Shown one piece after another: positions 1 to 5,397 of a stretch of DNA of 6,027 nucleotides. The position numbers and the translations under genes are program-made. Where the stretch lies: positions 1 through 6,027 of the forward strand of contig JALVRJ010000087.1 of assembly GCA_027031305.1 (NCBI GenBank), in the 5' to 3' direction. Source of the stretch: Hyphomicrobiales bacterium. Lineage in GTDB: Bacteria > Pseudomonadota > Alphaproteobacteria > Rhizobiales > Aestuariivirgaceae. The notes under the pieces are model-generated. The model ran no database searches. It was not told where the DNA came from and was given only the letters and a program-made list of their open reading frames with translations. Positions within the stretch are counted from its first letter, which is position 1, and each line of letters begins with the position of its first letter.

Positions 1-477
1 GGGTATTACGCCCTGTTGTCCTCGCGGCCGCTGGAAGCCATTGCACCGGCGGAGCGGTTGCAGAAACGCGGCATCGGGTTCGAGGCGCTGAAGGCGCATC
101 TGCTGGCTTCCGGCGAGGGGTTCAAGGCCCTCAAGGAGGCCGAGGAATATGCCCGGGCCTTTGTGCGGTTGATGAAGAAGAAGGGGTTGTATCGCACCAA
201 CCCCGAGGGGGTGCGCTTCACTGGGCGTTACCTGTTCCGCGCCACCTTCGACCTGCCGGCCAACGTGCCATTGGGCGAATACGAGGCCGATGTCTATCTG
301 TGGCGTGATGGCAAGCTGCTGGGCAAGTTCAGCTCCGGGCTGGAAATCGAGAAGCGCGGCTTCGAGCGCTTCGTCTATGAAATGGCGCATGAACGCCCCT
401 TGCTCTATGGCGTGGCGGCTGTCATCATCGCCATCGCTGCGGGCTTCGCCGCGGCTGCCATTTTCCGCAAGGATTGA
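1..477 (+). CDS. TIGR02186 (Alpha_TM) family transmembrane protein, 3' part only
   Basis: This is the C-terminal 158 codons of a gene that begins before the window; the frame is open from base 1 and stops with TGA at 475-477. The visible part is a soluble, probably periplasmic region, with a charged helical stretch (rich in E, K and A) followed by a beta-rich section around RYLFRATFDLPANVPLGEY. It ends in a single strongly hydrophobic helix (bases 400-465, LLYGVAAVIIAIAAGFAAAA) and a short basic tail, FRKD. This matches my memory of the TIGR02186/PF09608 family, about 250 residues long, known mainly from alphaproteobacteria, of unknown function and often beside TauE/SafE-type sulfite exporters. 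A C-terminal helix with a short positive tail suggests an N-out, C-in anchor. A universal stress protein gene follows after 22 bp, probably in the same operon. The family call is from recognition of the C-terminal half; no catalytic motif is visible. Confidence 0.8.
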   Translation, partial: GYYALLSSRPLEAIAPAERLQKRGIGFEALKAHLLASGEGFKALKEAEEYARAFVRLMKKKGLYRTNPEGVRFTGRYLFRATFDLPANVPLGEYEADVYLWRDGKLLGKFSSGLEIEKRGFERFVYEMAHERPLLYGVAAVIIAIAAGFAAAAIFRKD

Positions 478-486
478 TCCGAGGCC

Positions 487-492
487 GGGAGG
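487..492 (+). promoter_or_regulatory. Ribosome binding site of the universal stress protein gene
   Basis: GGGAGG lies 7 bases before the ATG at 500. The reading frame is open much further upstream (from about 290, inside the preceding gene), so this strong Shine-Dalgarno match decides the start at 500. Confidence 0.75.
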
Positions 493-499
493 TTTTTCC

Positions 500-1006
500 A
501 TGAGCGAGCGCAGAAAGCGCCAGGTGCGCGAGGAAGGGCACATCCGCAAATTCCTGGTGGTGCTGGACGAAACGCCGGAATGCGAAGTGGCCGTCTATTT
601 CGGCGCGGCGCGAGCACGCAGCACCGGCTCCATGCTGACCATGCTGTTCGTGGTGGAGCCGCCACAGTTCGCTCATTGGCTGGCGGTGGAAGAGCTCGCC
701 CGCGAGGAAGGGGAGCAGAAGGCCGAGGCCCTGTTCCGCATGTATCAGCGCAAGCTGAAGCAATGGGGCTTCGAGGACCTGCCGGTGGAAACCGTCATCC
801 GCTATGGCAATCCGTGCGAGGAGATCCGGGGACTGGAGAACGACGATCCGGACATCTCCTTCCTGGTGCTCGGCGCAGCAACGGGCGACGAAGGGCCCGG
901 CCGGTTGGTGACGGGGCTGTTGACCAAGGGCACTAAGGGGTTTCCCACGCCCATCGTCATCGTGCCCGGCGACATGACCTTCGAGGAAATCGACGCGCTT
1001 GTTTGA
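500..1006 (+). CDS. Universal stress protein (UspA-like)
   Basis: The product is a 168-residue single-domain Usp protein. After a basic N-terminal extension of about 15 residues comes the first beta strand, KFLVVLDETPECEVAVYFGA, the usual Usp opening in which the Asp after the hydrophobic strand helps bind nucleotide. The C-terminal part has the strand DISFLVLGAAT and ends in PTPIVIVPGD, the equivalent of the family's P-[CT]-P-V-[LM]-[VI]-V ending. The family ATP-binding signature G-2x-G-9x-G-[ST] is not cleanly present: the segment after LVLGAATG reads DEGPGRLVTGLLTKGTKG. ATP binding is therefore uncertain. Usp proteins are cytoplasmic dimers induced by starvation, redox or membrane stress. 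The short gap to the preceding membrane protein gene suggests co-transcription. The domain call is firm; the specific role is unknown. Confidence 0.88.
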   Translation: MSERRKRQVREEGHIRKFLVVLDETPECEVAVYFGAARARSTGSMLTMLFVVEPPQFAHWLAVEELAREEGEQKAEALFRMYQRKLKQWGFEDLPVETVIRYGNPCEEIRGLENDDPDISFLVLGAATGDEGPGRLVTGLLTKGTKGFPTPIVIVPGDMTFEEIDALV

Positions 1007-1032
1007 GGCTTGCTCCTCGCTTTGTCGATTCT

Positions 1033-1115
1033 CTCGTCACCCCGGCGAAAGCCGGGGTCTTGCGCCACAAACTCATGCGCCTGCCGCATGAGATTCCGGC
1101 TTGCGCCGGAATGAC
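1033..1115. repeat. Palindromic intergenic repeat, copy 1
   Basis: This element of about 83 bp fills most of the gap between the stress protein gene and the next gene. The left stem-loop spans 1039-1058: ACCCCGGC, loop GAAA, GCCGGGGT. The right one spans 1093-1112: ATTCCGGC, loop TTGC (GCAA on the other strand), GCCGGAAT. The ends are GTCA and TGAC, so the two halves are imperfect inverted copies of one unit. Between them is a third perfect 8-bp stem, CTCATGCG (1072-1079) and CGCATGAG (1085-1092), with a 5-base loop. A second copy in the same orientation is at 4345-4434. Read on the minus strand it encodes the peptide VIPAQAGIS, typical of REP/BIME-like repeats scattered through alphaproteobacterial genomes. 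There is no T-tract after any stem, so it is not a classical intrinsic terminator, though it could stabilise mRNA ends. Confidence 0.8.
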
Positions 1116-1121
1116 AGGTGA
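1116..1121 (+). promoter_or_regulatory. Ribosome binding site at the repeat boundary
   Basis: AGGTGA matches the 3' half of the consensus GGAGGTGA and lies 6 bases before the ATG at 1128. It starts one base after the terminal TGAC of the palindromic repeat. It favours 1128 over the in-frame ATG at 1122, which would overlap the spacer, and over ATG 1164, which lacks a well-spaced site. Confidence 0.5.
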
Positions 1122-1127
1122 ATGCCA

Positions 1128-1325
1128 ATGCCTCGTGAGCCGGAAAAGGACCCGCGCGAGAGCATGAGCTTGCGCATCGCCCTGCTGGTGGGGCTGGCGG
1201 GTGCGGCCTATGTGGGCGTGCAGTTCGCGCTGGGCCACTGGAAGTCGTGGCTGCTGGCGGCCTCCATCGTGGCCTTCGCCATCGCGCTCTATTTCCTCAT
1301 TTGGCCTTCGTCGGAGGGGGGATAA
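1128..1325 (+). CDS. Small two-helix membrane protein, function unknown
   Basis: The product is a protein of 65 residues that I do not recognise. It has a hydrophilic, highly charged N-terminus (PREPEKDPRESMS), then two hydrophobic segments, LRIALLVGLAGAAYVGVQFAL and WLLAASIVAFAIALYFLIW, separated by the short turn GHWKS. It ends in PSSEGG. This is the pattern of a small inner-membrane hairpin protein. The AOR gene starts 43 bp after its stop, so the two are probably co-transcribed and it could be a membrane partner or anchor, but nothing in the sequence proves this. Support for being a real gene is the convincing membrane pattern, a plausible ribosome binding site and the good fit between neighbours. 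Alternative starts are 1122 (67 residues) and 1164 (53 residues); the latter would drop only the charged N-terminus and keep both helices. Confidence 0.6.
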   Translation: MPREPEKDPRESMSLRIALLVGLAGAAYVGVQFALGHWKSWLLAASIVAFAIALYFLIWPSSEGG

Positions 1326-1354
1326 GATTCCCCTGCGGGAAAAGACGTTCTTGT

Positions 1355-1361
1355 GGGAGGA
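1355..1361 (+). promoter_or_regulatory. Ribosome binding site of the AOR gene
   Basis: GGGAGGA lies 7 bases before the ATG at 1369 but only 1 base before the in-frame ATG at 1363. Spacing therefore favours 1369, giving an N-terminus of MAAPSFRLLKVDL, over MAMAAPSF. Confidence 0.65.
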
Positions 1362-1368
1362 CATGGCC

Positions 1369-3216
1369 ATGGCCGCGCCGTCGTTCCGGCTGTTGAAGGT
1401 CGATCTCGCCACCGGTGCCATCACGCGCCAGGAACTGCCGCACGAATGGCGGGCGGACTATATCGGCCTCAGGGGCCTGGGCACGCGGCTGTTGTCGGAG
1501 CTGCGCGCATTCGAAGCCGATCCGTTCGGCCCGGAAAATCCACTGTTGTTCATCACCGGGCCGCTGACCGGCACCAATGCGCCCACCGGCGGGCGCTATG
1601 GCGTCATGACGCGCGGGCCGCTCACCGGCACCATCGCCTGCTCCAACGCCGGTGGACACTTTGGCCCGGCGCTCAGGTTCGCCGGTTACGACGCGCTGCT
1701 GTTTACTGGCGCTTCCGAGAAGCCCGTTTACCTGTTCATCGACGATGACCGTGTGGAGCTGCGCGACGCTACCGATTTGTGGGGCGAGAGCTTCTGGACG
1801 GTGGAAGAGCGCTTGAAGGAGCGCCACGGGCATGACGTGCGCATCGCCGGCATCGGGCGGGCCGGTGAGAATCGCGTGCGCTATGCCGCCGTCATGAACG
1901 ATCGCGACCGCGCCGCCGGGCGCACAGGGGTGGGCGCGGTGATGGGCGCAAAGAAGCTGAAGGCGGTGGTGGTGCGCGGCACCGGCGCCGTGGAGCTGGC
2001 CCGCCCGGAAGAATTCGCCACGCTGGCCGCCGACCTGAACCAGCGCATCATGGACATGTCCGGGATGCGGGGGCTGGCGCACGATGGCACGCAGGCGATG
2101 ATGCGCGTCACCTGTTCCTTCGGCGCCCTGCCGACGGAAAACGCCCGCCACACCAGCTTCGCCGGTTGCGAGAACATCTCGGCCGAGGCCATGCAGCGCC
2201 CGCCCGCCCCGGGCCGCAAACCCAACCTCGTCGGGCGCAAGGCCTGCTTCGCCTGCCCCATCGGCTGCGGGCGCATCGCGCAGATTCAGCCCGATCACTT
2301 CACGCTGAAATACGGCGATCAATATCGTGGCCCCAACGGCGGGCTGGAATACGAGGCGGCCTATGCGCTGGGCGCCATGGTGGGGGTGGGCGATCTGGAT
2401 GCCTGCACCTTCGCCTTCCAGGTGTGTAACGAGGAGGGCATGGATCCCATTTCCTTTGGCGTCACGCTGGCCGCCGCCATGGAGCTGTTTGACCTGGGAG
2501 CGCTGACGGAGGCCGACACTGGCAGGCCGCTTCGTTTCGGCGATGCCGGGGCGCTGGCGGAGATGGCGCTGGCCACCGCCCGGCGCGAGGGCTTCGGCGA
2601 TGTGCTGGCGGAAGGTGCGCTGAGGCTGTGCACGCGCCACGGCCACCCGGCGCTGGCCATGCAGGTGAAGGGACAGGAGTTCCCCGGCTACGACCCGCGC
2701 GCCATGCAGGGCATGGGCCTGGCTTACGCCACCTCGCCGCGCGGGGCGTGTCATCTGCGCGCCAGCCCCTACCGCAGCGATTTCTCCACCGGCGACCCGA
2801 AAGCAAAGCCCAAGGTGGTGAAGCAGACGCAGGACAGCAAGGCCGCCATCGACAGCCTCGGCGTGTGCTCCTTCATCACGCCGCAGGTGGACTTGCAGAC
2901 GCTGGCGGAGCTGGCCGCGCACGCCACCGGCATCCATTATTCGCAGGCGCATCTTCTGCGCGCCGGCGAGCGCATCTTCAACCTCGAGCGCCTGTTCAAC
3001 CTGCGCGCCGGCTTCACCGGCGCCGACGACACGCTGCCCGACCGCGTGCTCACCGAGCCGGCGGACGCCGGCGTGCACAAGGGCGAGGTCTGTCATCTGG
3101 ACGAGATGCTGCCCGCCTACTATCGTCTGCGCGAGTGGACGGAATCGGGTGAACCCACGCCCGCCCTTCTTTCCCGCCTCGGCCTTTCCGATCTCGTCCA
3201 AGGGCTTTCCCCATGA
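1369..3216 (+). CDS. Tungsten/molybdenum aldehyde:ferredoxin oxidoreductase (AOR family)
   Basis: The product has 615 residues, close to the roughly 605 of the archaeal prototype. AOR enzymes oxidise aldehydes to carboxylic acids, or run in reverse, using a bis-pterin tungsten or molybdenum cofactor and one [4Fe-4S] cluster. The N-terminal pterin-binding domain (about 1-210) carries GPLTGTNAPTGGRYGV (GGRYG at 74-78), CSNAGGHFGPALRFAGYD, and GRTGVGAVMGAKKLKAV (184-200). The cluster motif CFACPIGC gives Cys293, Cys296 and Cys300; the fourth ligand is Cys500 in DSLGVC. These fall at nearly the same positions as Cys288/291/295/494 of the Pyrococcus furiosus enzyme. The C-terminal half has the family blocks EYEAAYALGAMVGVGDLD (from 327), CNEEGMDPISFG, YDPRAMQGMGLAYATSPRGACHLRAS (His462) and GERIFNLERLFNLR. 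All expected cofactor residues are present, so the enzyme is probably active; the substrate cannot be read from sequence. No ferredoxin-like or flavoprotein subunit gene is adjacent. The stop overlaps the next start. The frame is open back to 1201, but that stretch overlaps the small membrane protein and is not AOR-like. Confidence 0.93.
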   Translation: MAAPSFRLLKVDLATGAITRQELPHEWRADYIGLRGLGTRLLSELRAFEADPFGPENPLLFITGPLTGTNAPTGGRYGVMTRGPLTGTIACSNAGGHFGPALRFAGYDALLFTGASEKPVYLFIDDDRVELRDATDLWGESFWTVEERLKERHGHDVRIAGIGRAGENRVRYAAVMNDRDRAAGRTGVGAVMGAKKLKAVVVRGTGAVELARPEEFATLAADLNQRIMDMSGMRGLAHDGTQAMMRVTCSFGALPTENARHTSFAGCENISAEAMQRPPAPGRKPNLVGRKACFACPIGCGRIAQIQPDHFTLKYGDQYRGPNGGLEYEAAYALGAMVGVGDLDACTFAFQVCNEEGMDPISFGVTLAAAMELFDLGALTEADTGRPLRFGDAGALAEMALATARREGFGDVLAEGALRLCTRHGHPALAMQVKGQEFPGYDPRAMQGMGLAYATSPRGACHLRASPYRSDFSTGDPKAKPKVVKQTQDSKAAIDSLGVCSFITPQVDLQTLAELAAHATGIHYSQAHLLRAGERIFNLERLFNLRAGFTGADDTLPDRVLTEPADAGVHKGEVCHLDEMLPAYYRLREWTESGEPTPALLSRLGLSDLVQGLSP

Positions 3217-4331
3217 CCGGCCCGGTGCTCGCCGCATACGAGAAGCTGGTGGAAGCGGGCGACATTGCGCCCGATGCGCAGCAGCGTGCCGCCGCGGAAA
3301 AACTGGACGTGCTGGCCGGCCGCCTGCGCGATTACCGGCCACCGAAGGAAGGGCTGCTCTCGCGCCTGTTTGGCCGCAAGCCCGCCAATCCGCCGCGCGG
3401 CGTCTATCTGTTCGGGCCGCCGGGGCGGGGCAAAACGATGTTGATGGATCTGTTTTTTGAAAACGCCCCCGTGCCGGAGGAGCAGCGCCAGCGCTGGCAT
3501 TTCGATGCCTTCATGCAGCGTGTGCATCAGCTCATCCGCGACATTCGAGATAAGCAGGCGCGCGGCGAGGTGTGGGAAGACATCGACCCGGTGGAGCTGG
3601 CGGCGAGAGAAATCATGAAGGACGGCTGGCTCATCGGCATCGACGAGTTCCAGGTGCAAGACATCACCGACGCCATGATCCTGGGCCGGCTGTTCGATAA
3701 CCTGTTCAAGCTGGGTGCGGTGCTGGTGGCGACTTCCAACACGCCACCGGAGAAGCTCTACGAGGACGGGCTGAACCGCAACCTGTTCGAGCCATTCATC
3801 GAGTTGTTGCTGGCGCACGCGGACATCGTGCCGCTCGCGGGCGGGCGAGATCATCGCCTGCGCGGGCATGTGCTGGAAAAGCGCTGGATGGCGCCGCTGA
3901 CGCCGGAGATCGAGGAAAAGTTTGAGCGCATGTGGCGCACCGTCATCGGCGATGCCACGCCCGGCCCGGTGCCCGTCGATCTGGGCGGGCGCGTGCTCAT
4001 CGCCCCGCGCGCCACCGATGATGCGGCGCGCTTCACCTTCGCCGAGCTGTGCGAGCGACCGCTTGGCGCGGGCGATTATATTGCCATCGCGAAACGCTTC
4101 CCAACCCTGTTCATCGAGCGTATTCCCCTGCTGGGGCCGGAGGAGCGCAACGAGGTATTGCGTTTCATCCACCTTGTCGATGCGCTGTATGACAACCGTG
4201 TGCGCCTGTTCGCCACCGCCGCCGGCGAGCCGCCGGACATCTACCGCGAGGGGCCTTTGCGCGGCATGTTCGAACGCACCGTCTCGCGCCTGCAACAGAT
4301 GCGCCGCCCGGACTGGCCCGAGCGCGAGTGA
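3213..4331 (+). CDS. zapE: AFG1-like AAA ATPase / cell division protein ZapE
   Basis: The product is a 372-residue P-loop ATPase of the AFG1/ZapE family, which is usually 350-400 residues long. Walker A is GPPGRGKT at 68-75, followed by MLMDLFFE. The block HFDAFMQRVHQLI is the family's conserved HFHxFM-type segment. Walker B is LIGIDEFQVQDITDAM with Asp144 and Glu145. The sensor-1 block is LVATSNTPPEKLYEDGLNRNLFEPFIELL. The C-terminal end has FIHLVDALYDNRVRLFATA and LRGMFERTVSRLQQM. Mitochondrial Afg1/LACE1 acts in inner-membrane protein quality control; E. coli ZapE binds FtsZ and is important for division at low oxygen or high temperature. It is cytoplasmic or membrane-associated. The ATG shares the ATGA with the AOR stop, and a weak AAGGG lies at 3200-3204, so translation is probably coupled to AOR. 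In many alphaproteobacteria this gene sits near mdh and sucCD, so the AOR neighbour is unusual. Confidence 0.93.
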   Translation: MTGPVLAAYEKLVEAGDIAPDAQQRAAAEKLDVLAGRLRDYRPPKEGLLSRLFGRKPANPPRGVYLFGPPGRGKTMLMDLFFENAPVPEEQRQRWHFDAFMQRVHQLIRDIRDKQARGEVWEDIDPVELAAREIMKDGWLIGIDEFQVQDITDAMILGRLFDNLFKLGAVLVATSNTPPEKLYEDGLNRNLFEPFIELLLAHADIVPLAGGRDHRLRGHVLEKRWMAPLTPEIEEKFERMWRTVIGDATPGPVPVDLGGRVLIAPRATDDAARFTFAELCERPLGAGDYIAIAKRFPTLFIERIPLLGPEERNEVLRFIHLVDALYDNRVRLFATAAGEPPDIYREGPLRGMFERTVSRLQQMRRPDWPERE

Positions 4332-4344
4332 GGGCGAGTTGTTT

Positions 4345-4434
4345 TTCTCGTCACCCCGGCGAAAGCCGGGGTCTGGGGCCGATAGCTCCAGGGCTTGTCG
4401 CGTGAGATACCGGCTTTCGCCGGTATGACGAGAA
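4345..4434. repeat. Palindromic intergenic repeat, copy 2
   Basis: This second copy of the element at 1033-1115 is in the same orientation, 13 bases after the zapE stop. It is bounded by a perfect 9-bp terminal inverted repeat, TTCTCGTCA (4345-4353) and TGACGAGAA (4426-4434). The left stem-loop spans 4353-4372 (ACCCCGGC, GAAA, GCCGGGGT), identical to copy 1. The right one spans 4407-4426: ATACCGGC, loop TTTC (GAAA on the minus strand), GCCGGTAT. Compared with copy 1 the right stem has T-A exchanged for A-T on both arms, keeping the pairing. The middle section (4373-4406) differs from copy 1 and lacks its third stem. Minus-strand translation gives VIPAKAGIS. The run of five Ts at 4342-4346 precedes the stems, so this is not a + strand intrinsic terminator. 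Confidence 0.82.
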
Positions 4435-4453
4435 GACCGTTGGTCATGAGTGT

Positions 4454-4482
4454 TTGTGTCAGCGGGCGCGAGTGCCTATATT
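4454..4482 (+). promoter_or_regulatory. Candidate sigma70-type promoter for dapF-mtaB
   Basis: TATATT at 4477-4482 matches 5 of 6 bases of the -10 consensus. Exactly 17 bases upstream is TTGTGT (4454-4459), which keeps only the TTG of the -35 consensus. Transcription would start near 4489, leaving a leader of about 20 bases before dapF. The stretch is A+T-richer than its surroundings and lies between repeat copy 2 and dapF, where a promoter is expected. This is a pattern match only. Confidence 0.45.
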
Positions 4483-4508
4483 CTCGCCACACGGCAACGT
4501 GCTGAAAC

Positions 4509-5393
4509 ATGGACGAACGCATGAACACCACTAGCGGCGTGCCGTTCCGCAAGATGAACGGGCTGGGCAACGATTTCGTCATCATCGACGTGCGCGAAAG
4601 GGACGTGCCCATGACCGGCGAGATCGCGCGGCGCATCGGCGACCGCGAGGAAGGCGTGGGCTGCGACCAGATCATCGTGCTGCGCGAAGACGACACCGAT
4701 GGCGTGGACGTCTTCATGGAAATCTGGAATCGCGACGGCTCCGAGGTGAGCGCCTGCGGCAACGCCACACGCTGCGTCGGCGACATCCTGATGCGGGAAA
4801 AGGGGACGGACGGCGCCACCATCCGCACGAAAGCGGGCATTCTCACCGCGCGGCGCGATGGCGACATGGTGCGGGTGAACATGGGAAAGCCCAGGTTTCA
4901 CTGGGAAGACATTCCGCTGGCCGAGGAGTTTCGCGACACCACTGGTATCGAGTTGCAGATCGGGCCAATCGACAATCCGGTCATTCACACGCCGAGCGTG
5001 GTGAACGTGGGCAATCCGCATGCGGTGTTCTGGGTGGACGATCTCGATGTCATTGATCTGGCCACGGCGGGGCCGCTTTTGGAGAACCACCCCATCTTTC
5101 CGGAGGGCGCCAACATCTCGCTGGCGAAGGTGCATTCACCGGAGCACATCGAACTGAAGGTGTGGGAGCGCGGTGCCGGGCTGACGAAAGCCTGTGGCAC
5201 GGCGGCCTGCGCTGCCGCCGTCTGTGGGGCGCGCAAGGGACTGATGCAGCGGCGGGTGCGGGTGACGCTGCCGGGTGGTGACCTGTTCATCCACTGGCGC
5301 GAGGACGATGACGCCATCCTCATGACCGGGCCGGTGGAACTCGAGTTCGACGGCACGCTGCCGCTGGAAACGTTCACTTTCAGGGTGGCCTGA
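4509..5393 (+). CDS. dapF: Diaminopimelate epimerase
   Basis: The enzyme converts LL-diaminopimelate to the meso form, the last step before lysine and the cross-linking residue of peptidoglycan. It is a cytoplasmic, cofactor-independent two-base epimerase. The product has 294 residues against the usual 270-295. It opens with the signature FRKMNGLGNDFVIIDVR. The first catalytic cysteine is Cys83 in NRDGSEVSACGNATRC, and the second is Cys229 in WERGAGLTKACGTAACAAA. The block VVNVGNPHAVFWVDD is the conserved substrate-binding segment. The GNATRC variant, instead of the enterobacterial GNGARC, is as I recall it in alphaproteobacterial enzymes. All key residues are intact. The start is uncertain: ATG 4509 has no clear ribosome binding site, while the in-frame ATG 4521 has a weak GGACGA 4 bases upstream and would give 290 residues. 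mtaB follows 4 bp after the stop, so the two are almost certainly co-transcribed. Confidence 0.95.
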   Translation: MDERMNTTSGVPFRKMNGLGNDFVIIDVRERDVPMTGEIARRIGDREEGVGCDQIIVLREDDTDGVDVFMEIWNRDGSEVSACGNATRCVGDILMREKGTDGATIRTKAGILTARRDGDMVRVNMGKPRFHWEDIPLAEEFRDTTGIELQIGPIDNPVIHTPSVVNVGNPHAVFWVDDLDVIDLATAGPLLENHPIFPEGANISLAKVHSPEHIELKVWERGAGLTKACGTAACAAAVCGARKGLMQRRVRVTLPGGDLFIHWREDDDAILMTGPVELEFDGTLPLETFTFRVA

Positions 5394-5397
5394 ACGC

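Noticed and set aside
1201..1368. Upstream extension of the AOR reading frame
   Set aside because: It overlaps the small membrane protein in another frame, encodes a W/S/R-rich stretch unlike AOR, and a good ribosome binding site supports ATG 1369.
1297..3342. A 681-codon open frame on the minus strand opposite the AOR gene
   Set aside because: It is the antisense of a clear, full-length AOR gene. Its protein is low-complexity and rich in R, H, A, G and Q, as expected from the complement of GC-rich codons, with no recognisable domain.
3120..4295. A 391-codon open frame on the minus strand opposite zapE
   Set aside because: It lies opposite a well-supported ATPase gene, has R/H/Q/A-rich composition and shows no motif.
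4345..4434. Rho-independent terminator after zapE
   Set aside because: The stems are strong but no T-tract follows any of them on either strand; the structure is better explained as a repeat unit.
1033..4434. CRISPR-like repeats
   Set aside because: Only two copies 3.3 kb apart with genes between them and no regular spacers.
4241..4882. Minus-strand open frame across the zapE end, the repeat and the dapF start
   Set aside because: It spans two well-supported genes and a repeat; its only recognisable piece is VIPAKAGIS, the known translation product of the palindromic repeat.
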